Part shown: positions 1 through 10,085 of the stretch, piece by piece | How positions within the stretch are numbered: the stretch's first letter is position 1 | Layout of the letters: every line of letters begins with the position of its first letter | Assembly (NCBI GenBank): GCA_000151295.1 | Contig: GG745354.1 | Span: 391,269-426,953 of the forward strand | Length of the DNA stretch: 35,685 nucleotides | DNA from: Allomyces macrogynus ATCC 38327 | Lineage: Eukaryota > Blastocladiomycota > Blastocladiomycetes > Blastocladiales > Blastocladiaceae | Direction of reading: 5' to 3' | Program-made: the position numbers and the translations under genes | The notes under the pieces: generated by a model | Databases searched by the model: none | Seen by the model: only the letters and a program-made list of their open reading frames with translations | What the model was told of the DNA's origin: nothing

Positions 1-1031
1 TTCACGTCGTCGCCGTCGTCGGCGCAGGGTGGAACGCCTTCAGGGGGTGCGACGTCGGCGTCAGAGTCGTCCTTGGGTCCGGCAGTGGTCGCGGCGGGTG
101 GTGGCGGTTGTTTCCGTCGTCGCAGGCCGCGCAGCGTCGCGCGCACGAGTTCCTCGTCGTAGGCGACAAACAACATGACGAGCACGTTCGACGCGAGCCA
201 GCCGAACGGCACGGCCACATTGTACGCATTCGCCCACAGGATGTACAGGTCCGAGACGACATTGAGCATGAGCACCGCTGCGCGCGGCGCGTACGACACT
301 GACAGGGCTTTGGCAAACTGCAGTGTCGAGTTCAGTTCGGCCGGCTCGGCTTTCCGCTGGATCCACAGGCCGTAGATGGCGACCAGGCACAGGTAGCTTT
401 CGATGACCAGGTCGAGCAGGCGGCGCGCGGTATAGACGACCGGGTTCGGCGACCAGTGACAATACGAGCTCGCAAGCGGTGAGTTGTCCATCTCGGCGTC
501 GCCGTCGGTATCGAGGCACGAGCGGAGGATCGTCACGTCGATCGTGCCGAGCAGTGCGTAGACGATCCACAGCAACACGTGCGCGTAACCGGCACCGCAC
601 CCGGTATACCGCGCGACCGCCGCTCTTGTCGGCATCGTCGTCTCCACCACCCTTTGCTTCCTCAACCCACCTTTCCCGCCGCGCCACAACTTCATCGCCG
701 TGGCGATCTGGTGCGCGCGCGCCAGCAGTACACCCATGGCCATGGCGTAACCCGCGACAAACGCGAGTTGCGTGAACCGCGTGCGCGCTAGACACGCCGC
801 GTCGGTCGTGACCCCGGGCATGTTCAACAGCACATGCCCGACGCCGTCGGCGGCAAACGCGAGTGCCATGACGGCCTTGGCAATGGCAATCGCCAGCTTC
901 AAGTCCCGCGGACGGTGCCGGATCCGAACGAGGCGCGCAATAGCCGACTGTAGAGCCACCAGCGCGAGCGCGGTATACGCGCCCGCATAGGCGACAAACG
1001 CGACGCGGCTGCCCGAGAGCGTCACGACCAT
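1..1031 (-). CDS. Seven-transmembrane protein, 3' end off the window
   Basis: The frame is open from the ATG at 1031 (context GCCCCCATGG) to the left edge with no stop, giving 343 residues and continuing outside. Translation shows seven hydrophobic stretches at about residues 9-31, 44-68, 88-106, 148-169, 202-222, 248-266 and 272-290. A basic loop (RGGKGGLRKQR) lies between segments 3 and 4. The last segment is followed by a basic then acidic/proline-rich tail (RGLRRRKQPPPP...), as expected for a cytoplasmic C-terminus. This topology resembles a G-protein-coupled receptor or another 7TM integral membrane protein, but I recognise no family signature. The open frame also extends upstream without a methionine and is proline-rich there, so a longer N-terminus or upstream exon is possible. 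The coding strand and frame are well supported by the hydrophobicity pattern; the function is unknown. Confidence 0.72.
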   Translation of the reverse strand, partial: MVVTLSGSRVAFVAYAGAYTALALVALQSAIARLVRIRHRPRDLKLAIAIAKAVMALAFAADGVGHVLLNMPGVTTDAACLARTRFTQLAFVAGYAMAMGVLLARAHQIATAMKLWRGGKGGLRKQRVVETTMPTRAAVARYTGCGAGYAHVLLWIVYALLGTIDVTILRSCLDTDGDAEMDNSPLASSYCHWSPNPVVYTARRLLDLVIESYLCLVAIYGLWIQRKAEPAELNSTLQFAKALSVSYAPRAAVLMLNVVSDLYILWANAYNVAVPFGWLASNVLVMLFVAYDEELVRATLRGLRRRKQPPPPAATTAGPKDDSDADVAPPEGVPPCADDGDDV

Positions 1032-1767
1032 GGGGGCGGCGTGAGCGGCCGCGCCCGCGGCGGCCGGGTGCAGCGGGGCCGCAAGGTCCGGTGGGGGGCG
1101 TGTCGGCGTGATCGCGGCAGGGAATGGCTGGCGGAAACCGCGCGGTGGTGGTTCGTTCGTGGGTCGGGTCGGCGACGCGACAGACGTGCGACGCTTCGGC
1201 GGGCCGGTTGGAGGCGCTTGCACACGTTGGCGGAGCGCGCGCGAGTCGCACAGGTGCCCTGGTTCGAGGGCAGCAATCAACCGAGCTGCTGCTGGCGGGG
1301 TGGCGCTGGTAAGGGGCGCCGATGCGGTTGCTGGCGGCGTCTCGTCGTGTGCTGCTTGGTCGGTGTTCGACGTTGTTGGTCGGCTGGCCGCGGTGGAGGG
1401 GTTGGATGCTGGCGGGCGTGGGGTGAGGTGGCGCGCGGGAAGGCGGACGCCCCGACGCGTCCCGCCGGTCCCTTCCGGTCCCTGCTGAAAACCGGCGTGA
1501 CTTTGCAATGCCAAATCTGTCGCCACGCATTGAAACGGCAGGGATGCGCCGATTTTGGCAGGCGCGGGTGGCCGTGCGCACGACGTCCCCCCACTCACGC
1601 CGGCGCCGATGGAAATCCCGTTGGCAAAGCGAAAAGCGCTTGGTATTGATTTCTTGCTAACGGTACAAATCAAAATGCGGTGCGGCGCAGCAAAACGATT
1701 GAACCGGGGCCCGCCATCAGGCCCCCTCTCCCCCCCTCCTCCTCTCATCCACCACCTCTCCGCGCGT
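1032..1767. other. Intergenic: upstream of 7TM gene, downstream of ALT
   Basis: No convincing gene is visible. The stretch should hold the promoter and 5' leader of the minus-strand 7TM gene and the 3' untranslated region of the minus-strand alanine aminotransferase. A pyrimidine-rich tract lies at about 1720-1765. Open frames here on both strands are arginine-rich and typical of GC-rich shadow translation. Confidence 0.5.
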
Positions 1768-3564
1768 CTAGTCGCGGTACTTGTCCATAAACTGCTGGTG
1801 GAACGCGCCAATCCGCTCAATAAAATCATCCAGCTGGTTCTCCGGCGGCAAGAACGTCGTGCGGAAATGCCACGTCCCCGGGTTCTGCAAGAACCCGGAC
1901 CCGGGGATCACACAGACGCCCGTCGCGTCGAGCAGCGCCAAACAGTAGAACGCGTCGGGCGCCTTGCCCGCCGCCTCGGCGGCTGCCACAGCCGCGCGCG
2001 ACAGCGTGATTTGCGGGAACAGGTACATGGCCCCATCGGCACGGTTGCACTCGACCCCCTCGAGTGTGGCGAGCGCCGCGCCGAGCTTTTGCGCGCGCCG
2101 TTGCAGCGACTCGAACAAGCCCGTCATTTCGCCGTGGTAGAGATCGTACGACGCGTCGCCCGGCTGCGGCGGGTTCACCATCAACTCGACGGCGAGCTGG
2201 CCCTGCACGTTCGGGCACAGCGAGATCGACGCCAGCTTGTAGAGTTGCGCGAGTACGCCCGAGTCCAAGTTCACGCACTCGTAGTACCCGCCGCGGCGGC
2301 CGCACTCGCCAATCATGCCTTTGGAAATCGAGTGGAACGAAATCAACTCAACCGAGTTGGCGACCTCGATGGGCATCGACCGCAACACGTGCTTGAACGA
2401 GTGCCACGGCTGGTCGGCCGGGTAGTAGACGTTGGTCTGGTAGACTTCGTCGGCGAGCAAGACCAGTTTCTCCTCGTAGCACAGCGACACGATCGCTTCC
2501 ATGTCCGACTTGCTCAGCACGTTGCCCGTCGGGTTGCCCGGGTTAATCACGCACAGTGCGCGCACGTCGGTGCCTTGCTCGCGCGCCTCGCGGACCGCGC
2601 GACGCACCTCAGCGGACCGCAGCGTCCACGCGCCCGTCTCGTTGAGGTAGTAGGGCACGGCACGGCCATTGTTGAGTGCAATCGCCGCCGTGTAGAGCGG
2701 GTACTGCGGGATCGGAATCAGGATGCCGACGTGGTCGTTGGCAATGATCGTCTGGAGCACCGTCTGCACGCCGGGCGAGGCACCCGCGGTCAGGAAAATG
2801 TGCTCTGGGTTGGCCGGGAACCCGTCGCGCTCTAAACAGAGACGGTGGGTTAGATCCTGGTCGTTGTCGTGTCGTGAAGCGAAACAACGAGAACGCACTC
2901 TCGATAAACTTGGCCACCGACTCGCGAATCGCCGGAATGCCCATCGAGTGCGAGTAAGCGCCGAGCGCTGGAATAGCCTTGTGCAGCTTCTCGGCACGGG
3001 CAATCGCGTCTTCGGGGAACAGGTTCTGGACGAGGTCGCGGTTGGCCGGGTCGAGCAGCGCCTGGTACTCGAGCAGTGCCGTGACCTGGCGCAGGAACGT
3101 GATGGGCGGTTGCCCGAGCTGCTGCGGGTTGCCAATGTTGCACGAAATCACTTGCGAGAAGGGCAGCGAGTCTGGGTCGGTTTGCAGCTTCTGCAATTAC
3201 TCATCGTTGGCGGGTTGGTTGGTTGGGTCGTTTGAAGAGCGGAAACGATGCGAATGGAGCGCACCTTGCGCAATGCCTCGGACCGAATCGCAAGCTCGCC
3301 GCGCACGGCGTACTCGGCAGTGCGCACGTGCGGGTTGATCGTGTCGACAGTCAGGACCTTGCCGGGCGCCGCATGTGCTGCGGCCAGCTTGGACGCGGTG
3401 CCGTTGCTCGCGGAAGTCGGGGCAGACACGCCAATCATGGTGCGAGGAGTTGCTGAAGACAGCGACTTGGGCGAGGAGAACAGGCGACGCAGCGGGTCGA
3501 GGCAGCCGCTCTTCTTGGGTGTCGAAGAAGATGGGGTTGCAGCAGCCTTTTCGGCAACGGTCAT
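1768..3564 (-). CDS. ALT1: Alanine aminotransferase (PLP enzyme), 3 exons
   Basis: The enzyme transfers the amino group between alanine and 2-oxoglutarate, giving pyruvate and glutamate. Exons are 3564-3265, 3190-2899 and 2831-1768; the introns are 74 and 67 bp, both starting GTGCG, and the joins keep frame for 551 residues ending in TAG. Family landmarks are clear: AEYAVRGELAIRSEALRK, then CNIGNPQQLGQPPITF, LGAYSHSMG, RDGFPANPEHIFLTAGAS, INPGNPTGNVLS, the lysine motif HSISKGMIGECGRRGGY with the PLP-binding lysine, and the C-terminal FRTTFLPPE. The first 45 residues are Ser/Thr/Lys-rich and could include a mitochondrial presequence (a guess). A TATATAT stretch lies 29-35 bp upstream of the ATG. 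The gene diverges from the aspartyl-tRNA synthetase gene. The family assignment is secure; the cellular compartment is not. Confidence 0.93.
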
Positions 3565-3592
3565 CGAGAGTGGAGAAGGGATGGCGGCGGTC

Positions 3593-3599
3593 TATATAT
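3593..3599 (-). promoter_or_regulatory. TATA-like element of the ALT gene
   Basis: ATATATA on the minus strand, 29-35 bp upstream of the ALT start codon at 3564, in otherwise GC-rich sequence. If it works as a TATA box, the 5' leader would be very short or the true start further downstream. Confidence 0.35.
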
Positions 3600-3697
3600 G
3601 GCGGGGCACGCGTCGGCGGCGTCGGCTGATGGCTGGGTGCACTGGGCGTGTTGGGGATCGACACGCGGGCGTCGAGTCGCCGGGACAAGGCGTAACG

Positions 3698-3720
3698 GGC
3701 GACAGGCGACAGGCGACAGG
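3698..3720. repeat. Short tandem repeat, GGCGACA x3
   Basis: Three consecutive 7-bp GGCGACA units are followed by a degenerate GGCGGCA copy. They sit in the divergent ALT/AspRS intergenic region. Confidence 0.7.
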
Positions 3721-4526
3721 CGGCAGGCGGGAGGGGCCGGAAAGCACGGGGCGGGCACGAGCAGAGCGCGTGTCGCGTCGCGTCGCGTCGAACGATCGCT
3801 CTTCGTGGATCGCGAGGGTGGATGAGTTGGGCAACAAGACCCAAGACGCTCGACTCGCACCGACGACGCGGCGAGCGGGGCTGGTGCCCGCCTCCCTCGC
3901 GGATGACCCACGACACGCCGCCCGGTGACCGCGTCCCGGGCCGACAGTGCCGGAACCGTTCCTCCATGGAACGCGGTCGGCCGCGCGTGGTGGGTGTGGG
4001 GGCGGCGGATGGCGCCCGGTCCATGCTCGACAGCAGCCCATGATCAACGGCTGTTCCTCGCTGCGGCGGCCGCTCGGCTCGCGCCTATTGAACTTGGTGC
4101 AACGCCCCCGTGGCCGCCGTGCACCAAGATCTTGCAGGCCTGTCGCCTCCCGCTGCCGCCGTCGCCGCGGTCGTCGCGAGCGTCTCGGCGACGGCGCAGG
4201 GCGACACGACACGGTTCGATTGAATAGCGGAGCGAAGCATCGCCACGGGTTGCCGCTGCATGACGCGTGCTGCGCCACAGGCGGCCGTGTTGTCATGCAA
4301 GATGCGTCAGACGCATGCGGCAGCATGGGCAGGGACTGAACTGTGCGGTGAGTGCGCTCATGTGCGTCCACGTGGACCGTCACTCACCTGTCCAGGTGGC
4401 TTGGCCAAGTCGAGCGATCAGCGTTGCAATCGCGGCCGCATGGCTCCGCCTTTGCGTTGGGCCAAGAGCATTTGAAGAAGACGCGCTCGACATCGCGTCT
4501 CTCCACCAACCCCCGCAATCCACACC

Positions 4527-6392
4527 ATGTCGAAACCGACTGCTGCTGCCACCGCAGCGCGCCCCGCGCCCGCCACCGCCCCGGCCCCGGCCCCCGCGGC
4601 CGCCGCTGTCGCACCCGCCGCGCCCGCTGCCACCGTCGAGGAAATCACCCAAAAGATGAAGGAGGTCGCGTCCGGGTACGCGGAGATCTCACTGTCCACT
4701 TCGGGTCAACTCAGACGCGACTGGGCGCTGACCGTCCTCTGTGCATTGTAGCGACGGCCAGCTCTCGGACAAGCAGCTTAAGAAGCTCAAAAAGGAGCAG
4801 GAAAAGGCCGCGCGCAAGGCCGAGGTCGCTGCGCGTCTGGTACGCTGCAATTGGACATTGGAAAACGCGAGATCGTTTGTTGACCGATCCTTGCCCGAAA
4901 TCGACAGGCCGCCGAGAAGGCCGCCCGCGAGGCCGCCGACGTCGATTACTCGACCGACCGCTACGGCAAGCTGCCGGTCAACATGTCGCAGCAGCGCACC
5001 AACGAAAAGCGCGAGGCCATTGCCGACATCAACGCGGCGCGCGCCGGCGAGACGATCAAGCTACGTGCGCGCGTGCAGACGTGCCGTCTCCAGGGCAACA
5101 AGCTGTGCTTTTTCCAGCTGCGGCAGCGGTTCGACACGATCCAGGCCGTCTTGACCGCGACCAAGGACACCGTCTCCAAGCACATGATCAAGTTTGCCGG
5201 CAGTATCACGACCGAGTCGCTCGTGATCATCGAAGCAACGATCGCCAAGGCGCCGGAACCCGTGCGGTCGTGCACGGTCCAGGACGCCGAGTTGCAAGTG
5301 CACCGCGTCTACGTCGAGTCGGCCGCGTCCGACCGCCTGCCATTCCTGCTCGAGGACGCGGCGCGGCCCGAGGCCGACTTTGACCTGAACCCGGCCTTCT
5401 CGCGCGTGGCCCTCGACACGCGGCTCAACAACCGCGTGATCGACCTGCGCACGATCACGAACCAGGCCATTTTCCGCATCCAGTCGGGCATTTGCCAACT
5501 GTTCCGCGAGTTCCTCTATGCGCGCGGGTTTACCGAGATCCATACGCCCAAGATGATTGGTGCCGCGTCGGAGGGCGGTGCCAATGTCTTTGAAGTGACC
5601 TACTTCAAGACCAAGGCCTACCTGGCGCAGTCGCCGCAGTTCTACAAGCAAATGATGATTGGCGCCGATTTCGAGCGCGTCTTTGAGATTGGGCCCGTCT
5701 TCCGTGCCGAAAACTCGCTCACGCACCGGCACATGACCGAGTTCACGGGACTCGATCTCGAAATGTCGATCAACGAGCACTACTCGGAAGTGCTCGACCT
5801 GTTTGACGAGCTGTTTGTGCACCTCTTCTCGGGGATCGAGTCGCGGTTTGCCAAGGAACTCGACATTATCAACCGCCAGTACCCGTTCGAGCCGTTCCAG
5901 TACCTGAAAAAGTCGCTGCGGCTCACCTACCCGGAGGCGGTCGCGCTGATGCGTGGTGCGGGCCACGAAATGGCCGACGACGAGGACCTGTCGACCGAGA
6001 AGGAGCGCATTCTCGGCAAGCTCGTCAAGGACAAGTACAAGACCGACTTCTACATGCTCGAAAAGTTCCCGCTCTGCGTGCGCCCGTTCTACACGATGCC
6101 CGACCCGCACGACAAGATGTACTCCAACTCGTACGATTTCTTTATGCGTGGCGAAGAGATCTTGTCGGGCGCGCAGCGCGTGCACGACGCGGCGATGCTT
6201 GAAGAGCGCGCGCGCGAGCATGGCGTCGACCCGGCCACGATTCAACCGTACCTGGATGCGTTCAAGTACGGTGTCGCGCCGCACGGCGGCGGTGGCATTG
6301 GGCTCGAGCGCGTCGTCATGTTGTACCTCAACCTGTTCAACATTCGCCGCACGTCGCTGTTCCCGCGCGACCCGAAGCGCCTCGAGCCGTAA
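4527..6392 (+). CDS. DPS1: Cytosolic aspartyl-tRNA synthetase (class IIb), 3 exons
   Basis: The enzyme charges tRNA-Asp with aspartate. Exons are 4527-4675, 4752-4839 and 4908-6392; introns are 76 and 68 bp with donors GTACGC, and the joined frame gives 573 residues ending in TAA. Residues 1-50 are Ala/Pro-rich. A lysine-rich helix follows (QLSDKQLKKLKKEQEKAARK), the tRNA-binding extension of eukaryotic cytosolic AspRS. Then come the OB-fold anticodon-binding domain (about residues 105-220) and the class II core with motif 2 (RVFEIGPVFRAENSLTHRHM followed by TEFTGLDLEM) and motif 3 (GGGGIGLERVVMLYL). The C-terminal RRTSLFPRDPKRLEP is characteristic of cytosolic AspRS and separates it from LysRS and AsnRS. 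It is complete, with all catalytic landmarks present. Confidence 0.95.
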
Positions 6393-7176
6393 ATTGCGCG
6401 CGCCGATGTCGCATGGGTACCGAGTACGGCCGATGGCCGCGTGGTTGCGTCGAGGAAGTGCGGCCATTGGTCCGCGTGTGCTGTTTTTTATGGTTTTTTG
6501 ATCGCGTCTCGGCGTTGTGGGCGGGTGGTTGTCATTTTTGCATCGTGGCAATCGATTTTTGGTTGTGATCGACTTTTGGTTTCGCTCGGTTTCGCTCTGT
6601 TGGTCCATTTCAGCCTGTGGTTGGGCGCAAACGACGTCAGCGTTCCAGACCTCTTGCACGCGCCAGTCGCGCTCGCTGCTGAAGTAGAAAGGAGCAAGTC
6701 GCGTCGGTGATCTGGCCGACTCGCGTCATATTCCTGTCGGAATTGACCGCCGACCCCGCAAAGGGACGCACATAATTTGTCGTCGTTGGCAACCGCAAGC
6801 AGCTGCACCCTTGGACTTGGACGCGATCATGGCGCTCTGCGACCGGCTGCAATAAGAACCACCAATTCTTGTTCAGGCAACGCTTTCGGTTCGCCGTTCC
6901 ACCTGCTCATGATCTTCGAGTCACTGTCGATCGAATTGTCGGGGCACTAATCGTGGCCCCGCCCATCTCGCGACATTTGTTCCCAACTGTCCACCTCGCG
7001 GTACATTCTCAGCACCAGATCGGCACCGGTCACCGACGACGCACTTGCTCTCATTTGATTCCGTCGTCTGGGCCATGGCTGTGTTCAATCGGCCGACCAC
7101 AAGCGCTCTGTGTGGAGCGAGACACCGCGATCTCCGCGAACGGCATGCGCGTCAGCGACCCATATTATTTCCTGCC
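6393..7176. other. Intergenic between AspRS and receptor gene
   Basis: No gene is supported. It holds the 3' end of the AspRS transcript and the promoter of the following receptor. It is somewhat AT-richer around 6480-6600, with two near-repeats of a TCGA-TTTTGGTT type sequence. Short open frames have no recognisable features. Confidence 0.45.
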
Positions 7177-10085
7177 ATGGGGAAGCCAACGACGATCCTC
7201 GTGCTTCTTTTGGTGGTGTTGCTCGTGTCCGATACGACCCAGCAGGTCCAAGGTTAGTTCAAGCGTTCACGGGCGGTACATTGGTGGTCTGGTTGTTGAG
7301 GATTCATTGTCACTGGCCCTGCGCGTGTGTAGCGACACCGCCGACGGTGCGCGTCCTGCTCGCCCGGCTCAACGAGGACGCAACCTACGAATCTCAGATC
7401 CTCGATACGCTCTTCATCCCATGGATGGCGCAAAGCGGGATCCGCGTCGAGTACCATTACTATGTGTGCACTTCTTTCCGTGTCAGTTGTACCGTGTTCG
7501 CGACGCTCATCCGTATTCGACGCTTTTTATGTAGGCGACGCTGAGCAGTTCAAGTACGCGCGCATCGTTGGTCTCGCGTGGACGTCAGGTGCATCGCCAC
7601 TGACCATTCGCAGATAATTTTGGCGCCGTCCAGGCCTACCTCGACGCGCACGACCCGTACTATGATCTCTACATGCTCGACGTTGTCTGGCCCGGTGCCT
7701 TGGGCGACCACCTTGCCGATCTGACCCCGTTCCTCGACCCAGTCGCGGTCGCGCAACATGACCCGAATATCGTGGCGGCGGGGGTCGTCGGAGGTCGTCT
7801 GTACGTTGATCGCGATCCATTGTCGTGCTTCTCGCGACATGGGATTGATGTCTGGTCGACGGAGCCGTAGAATTGCAATGCCCACGTTTGTCGACTTTGG
7901 TGTCATGTATTATCGCACCGATTTGCTCCAGCGAACCGGGTTCGCGAGCCCACCAGAGACGGTACCGTGAGCCAGTTTTTCATACACCGTCCTGAGCCAC
8001 CGTTGCTGATGCTGCGGCATGTGTTCTAGTGGAATGAGATGCAAGCGATGCTGACGCGCATTTTGCCCGCGGAACGCTCCGCCAACCCAGCGCTCGTCGG
8101 GTACATTGGCCAAATGCAGGCCTACGAAGGGTGCGTGCGCACGACTGTCACTCTCCCCCGTGATTGCCCTCAACGACTCACTTGACCCGCCCTTCCCGCC
8201 AACAGACTGACCTGCAACGTGATCGAATGGCTCGCCGGCGCCAGCACTGGATCCATTTTCGAGCCGAACCGCACGCTCTCTGGGTACCTCCCGGTCCCAA
8301 CCTCTTCCCGCGCCATCGCCGTGCGACGGCGCATGCGATCATGGCTCACGTCCGATCTGATCGGCCCGCTTTCCGTAAACGCTGACGAAGCCGCGTCACG
8401 CGCGCAGTGGGTGCAGGGAAACGCCGTGTTTGTGCGGCACTGGCCGAGTTTGGGCGTGGCCACGCACACGGCTAACGTCTCGTTTGCCTGGAATATGACC
8501 AGGATACCGGGCGACAAGCGCGAGGATGCGGGGGCCGCGGCGCTCGGTGGGTGGTTTCTTGCCGTCAGCAAGTACTCGACGAACATCGAGGCCGCGGCAC
8601 GCGTGTTACAGTTCATGACATCGCGCGAGTTTCAGAGGGTGCGTGCGGTCCGGCATGGGGTAATGCCGTCGGTACCAGCGCTTTTTGACGGTACGCGTTC
8701 GAGTGCTGGACGATTTGGGCGTAGATACGTTGGCTAACGGACGACGTGAACAGACGCCGGAGTGTGCGCGACGATTGGCCAGTGCAGCTTGTTCAAGACG
8801 CTCTCGGTATGCGCTCGCTGTAGTTTAACTGCCCACACACAGTCCACTAATTGTCCACCCAATTGCAGGTCTCCCCGCGCCCGTCGGCGCCCGCCGGGGC
8901 CAAGTACATGTAGGCCTCGACGCTCATCTACACGGCCTGGTCCTCGATCCTGCTCGGGCAAGCCGCGCCCGCGACCGCGCTCGCTGACATGAACCGCAAC
9001 CTGGCCTCCACGCTCGACATTGACATCCTTGGGAGCCCGACCAACGTGGAATGGACCGATGCAGTCGCACAGGCTGTGGTCGCTGTCGCCGCGGCTGGCG
9101 GGTCCTGGTCGCGGCTACGGCAGTCCGAATCATACGGCTCCTCGCGCACCCGGAAATGAAAAAGGCGTCTCCCGTATTTCTCGGCGTCACGCTCGCTGGG
9201 ATCGGGATGGCGTTGACGGAAATTCCAACCTACGTCGGGGTGCCGACGGCCGCGGTGTGCGCAGTCCAGCCGTGGCTGCTCGCGGGCGCGTTTTCGGTCG
9301 CGATTGGCGCCGTCACGGTCCGGGTGCGTGTTCTCCACCGCGTCTGATTGAGCCTAATGCTTTGGTTTCTGACTTTGGCCCCTGCAGAATTTCCGCATTT
9401 ACCGTATTTTCTCGGACCCGTTTGCATCGACTCTCGTCATGCGCAACCACGTCCTGTTTGGCTGGCTCGCCGAAATCCTGGCCGTCGATGTCGTCCTGCT
9501 CGTCACTGGACCGCCGTCGACGCGCCGATCCCGACAGACGTCAAGTTAGTTGGCCACGTCGCGATACACGGCGTGCCAGTCCAAGAACGCGCATTTCCAG
9601 ACGGTAGTGGTTGCGCTACTGTACGTGTCCAAGGCTGCGCTGCTCCTGTTCAGTCTGTGGCTCGCGGCTCAGACGCGCGCGGCGGGCGGCGGGTACTCGG
9701 AGTCGAAGAGCATCGCGTTTGCGATTTATAACTTGACGCTCGTGCTATGTATCGGGGTACGCTCTGCCTTCACGTGCAACGTCGAGTCTGGCCATTCACC
9801 TTCGTTGATGCCTAGCTGCCGCTTGCCTACACCGACGCGCTCGGCCAACCGTTCCAGTTCGCCGTCCGCTCGCTCGCCATTATCCTGCCCGTAACAGGCC
9901 TTCTCGGCGCATTGTTCGCACCGAAACTCGTCGGCTCTGGCCGCATTGACAAACCAGAAACGTCCGCGTCGGCCGAGATGGAACCCGCGTTCGTGTCGTT
10001 TCTCGCCAAGCGAGCCAAGCCCGCGGCACCGCGGGCACCCGCATCGCAACCCATGTCAGTGTCGGCGCTCGCGGCACTCAACTAA
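7177..10085 (+). CDS. Solute-binding domain / class C 7TM receptor fusion, interrupted
   Basis: A signal peptide (TILVLLLVVLLV) is followed by a bacterial-type extracellular solute-binding module and a GABA-B-like 7TM core. Proposed exons: 7177-7252, 7333-7479 (or to 7463), 7535-7570, 7614-7800, 7871-7961, 8030-8130, 8206-8690, 8754-8806, 8869-9323 (frame break near 9100), 9388-9756, 9816-10085. Binding-module evidence: TVRVLLARLNEDA, YDLYMLDVVWPGAL, the hinge-type MPTFVDFGVMYYRTDLL, PPETWNEM, YEGLTCNVIEWLAG and a C-terminal GGWFLAVSKYS with PSVPALFDD. 7TM evidence: MKKASPVFLGVTLAGIGMAL, VGVPTAAVCAVQPWLLAGAF, VRNFRIYRIFSDPF, TACQSKNAHFQTV, SKSIAFAIYNLTLVL and LPLAYTDALGQPFQFAVRS. The frame contains TAG at 8911 and 9547 and a one-base deficit near 9100. 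It would act at the plasma membrane sensing a sugar-like or small solute (inference). Exon 2/3 boundaries are uncertain. Whether the breaks are real decay or sequence error is open. Confidence 0.82.

Larger units (their letters stand above)
3565..4526. other. Divergent promoter region ALT / AspRS
   Basis: About 960 bp separates the two divergent start codons. I see no gene in it. It contains short direct repeats (3 copies of a GGCGACA unit near 3698-3720 and a TCGCG/GTCGC run near 3769-3790). It must carry the promoters of both genes; a bidirectional promoter is possible. Confidence 0.5.

Noticed and set aside
1041..1649. Plus-strand open frame of about 200 codons
   Set aside because: Arg/Gly/Trp-rich composition without domain or splice context; sits over the promoter side of the minus-strand 7TM gene.
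5061..6659. Antisense open frame of about 530 codons opposite AspRS
   Set aside because: A mirror of the conserved synthetase exon; its sequence pattern follows the sense codons and shows no independent family features.
8903..8913. A GT...AG segment around the first TAG that could be an intron
   Set aside because: It would be only about 10 bp long, far below any spliceable length, and does not restore phase.
8911..9549. TAG reassigned as a sense codon
   Set aside because: ALT, Snf5 and Yak1 in the same window terminate at TAG at the expected ends of their proteins, and the receptor also has frameshifts that recoding cannot explain.
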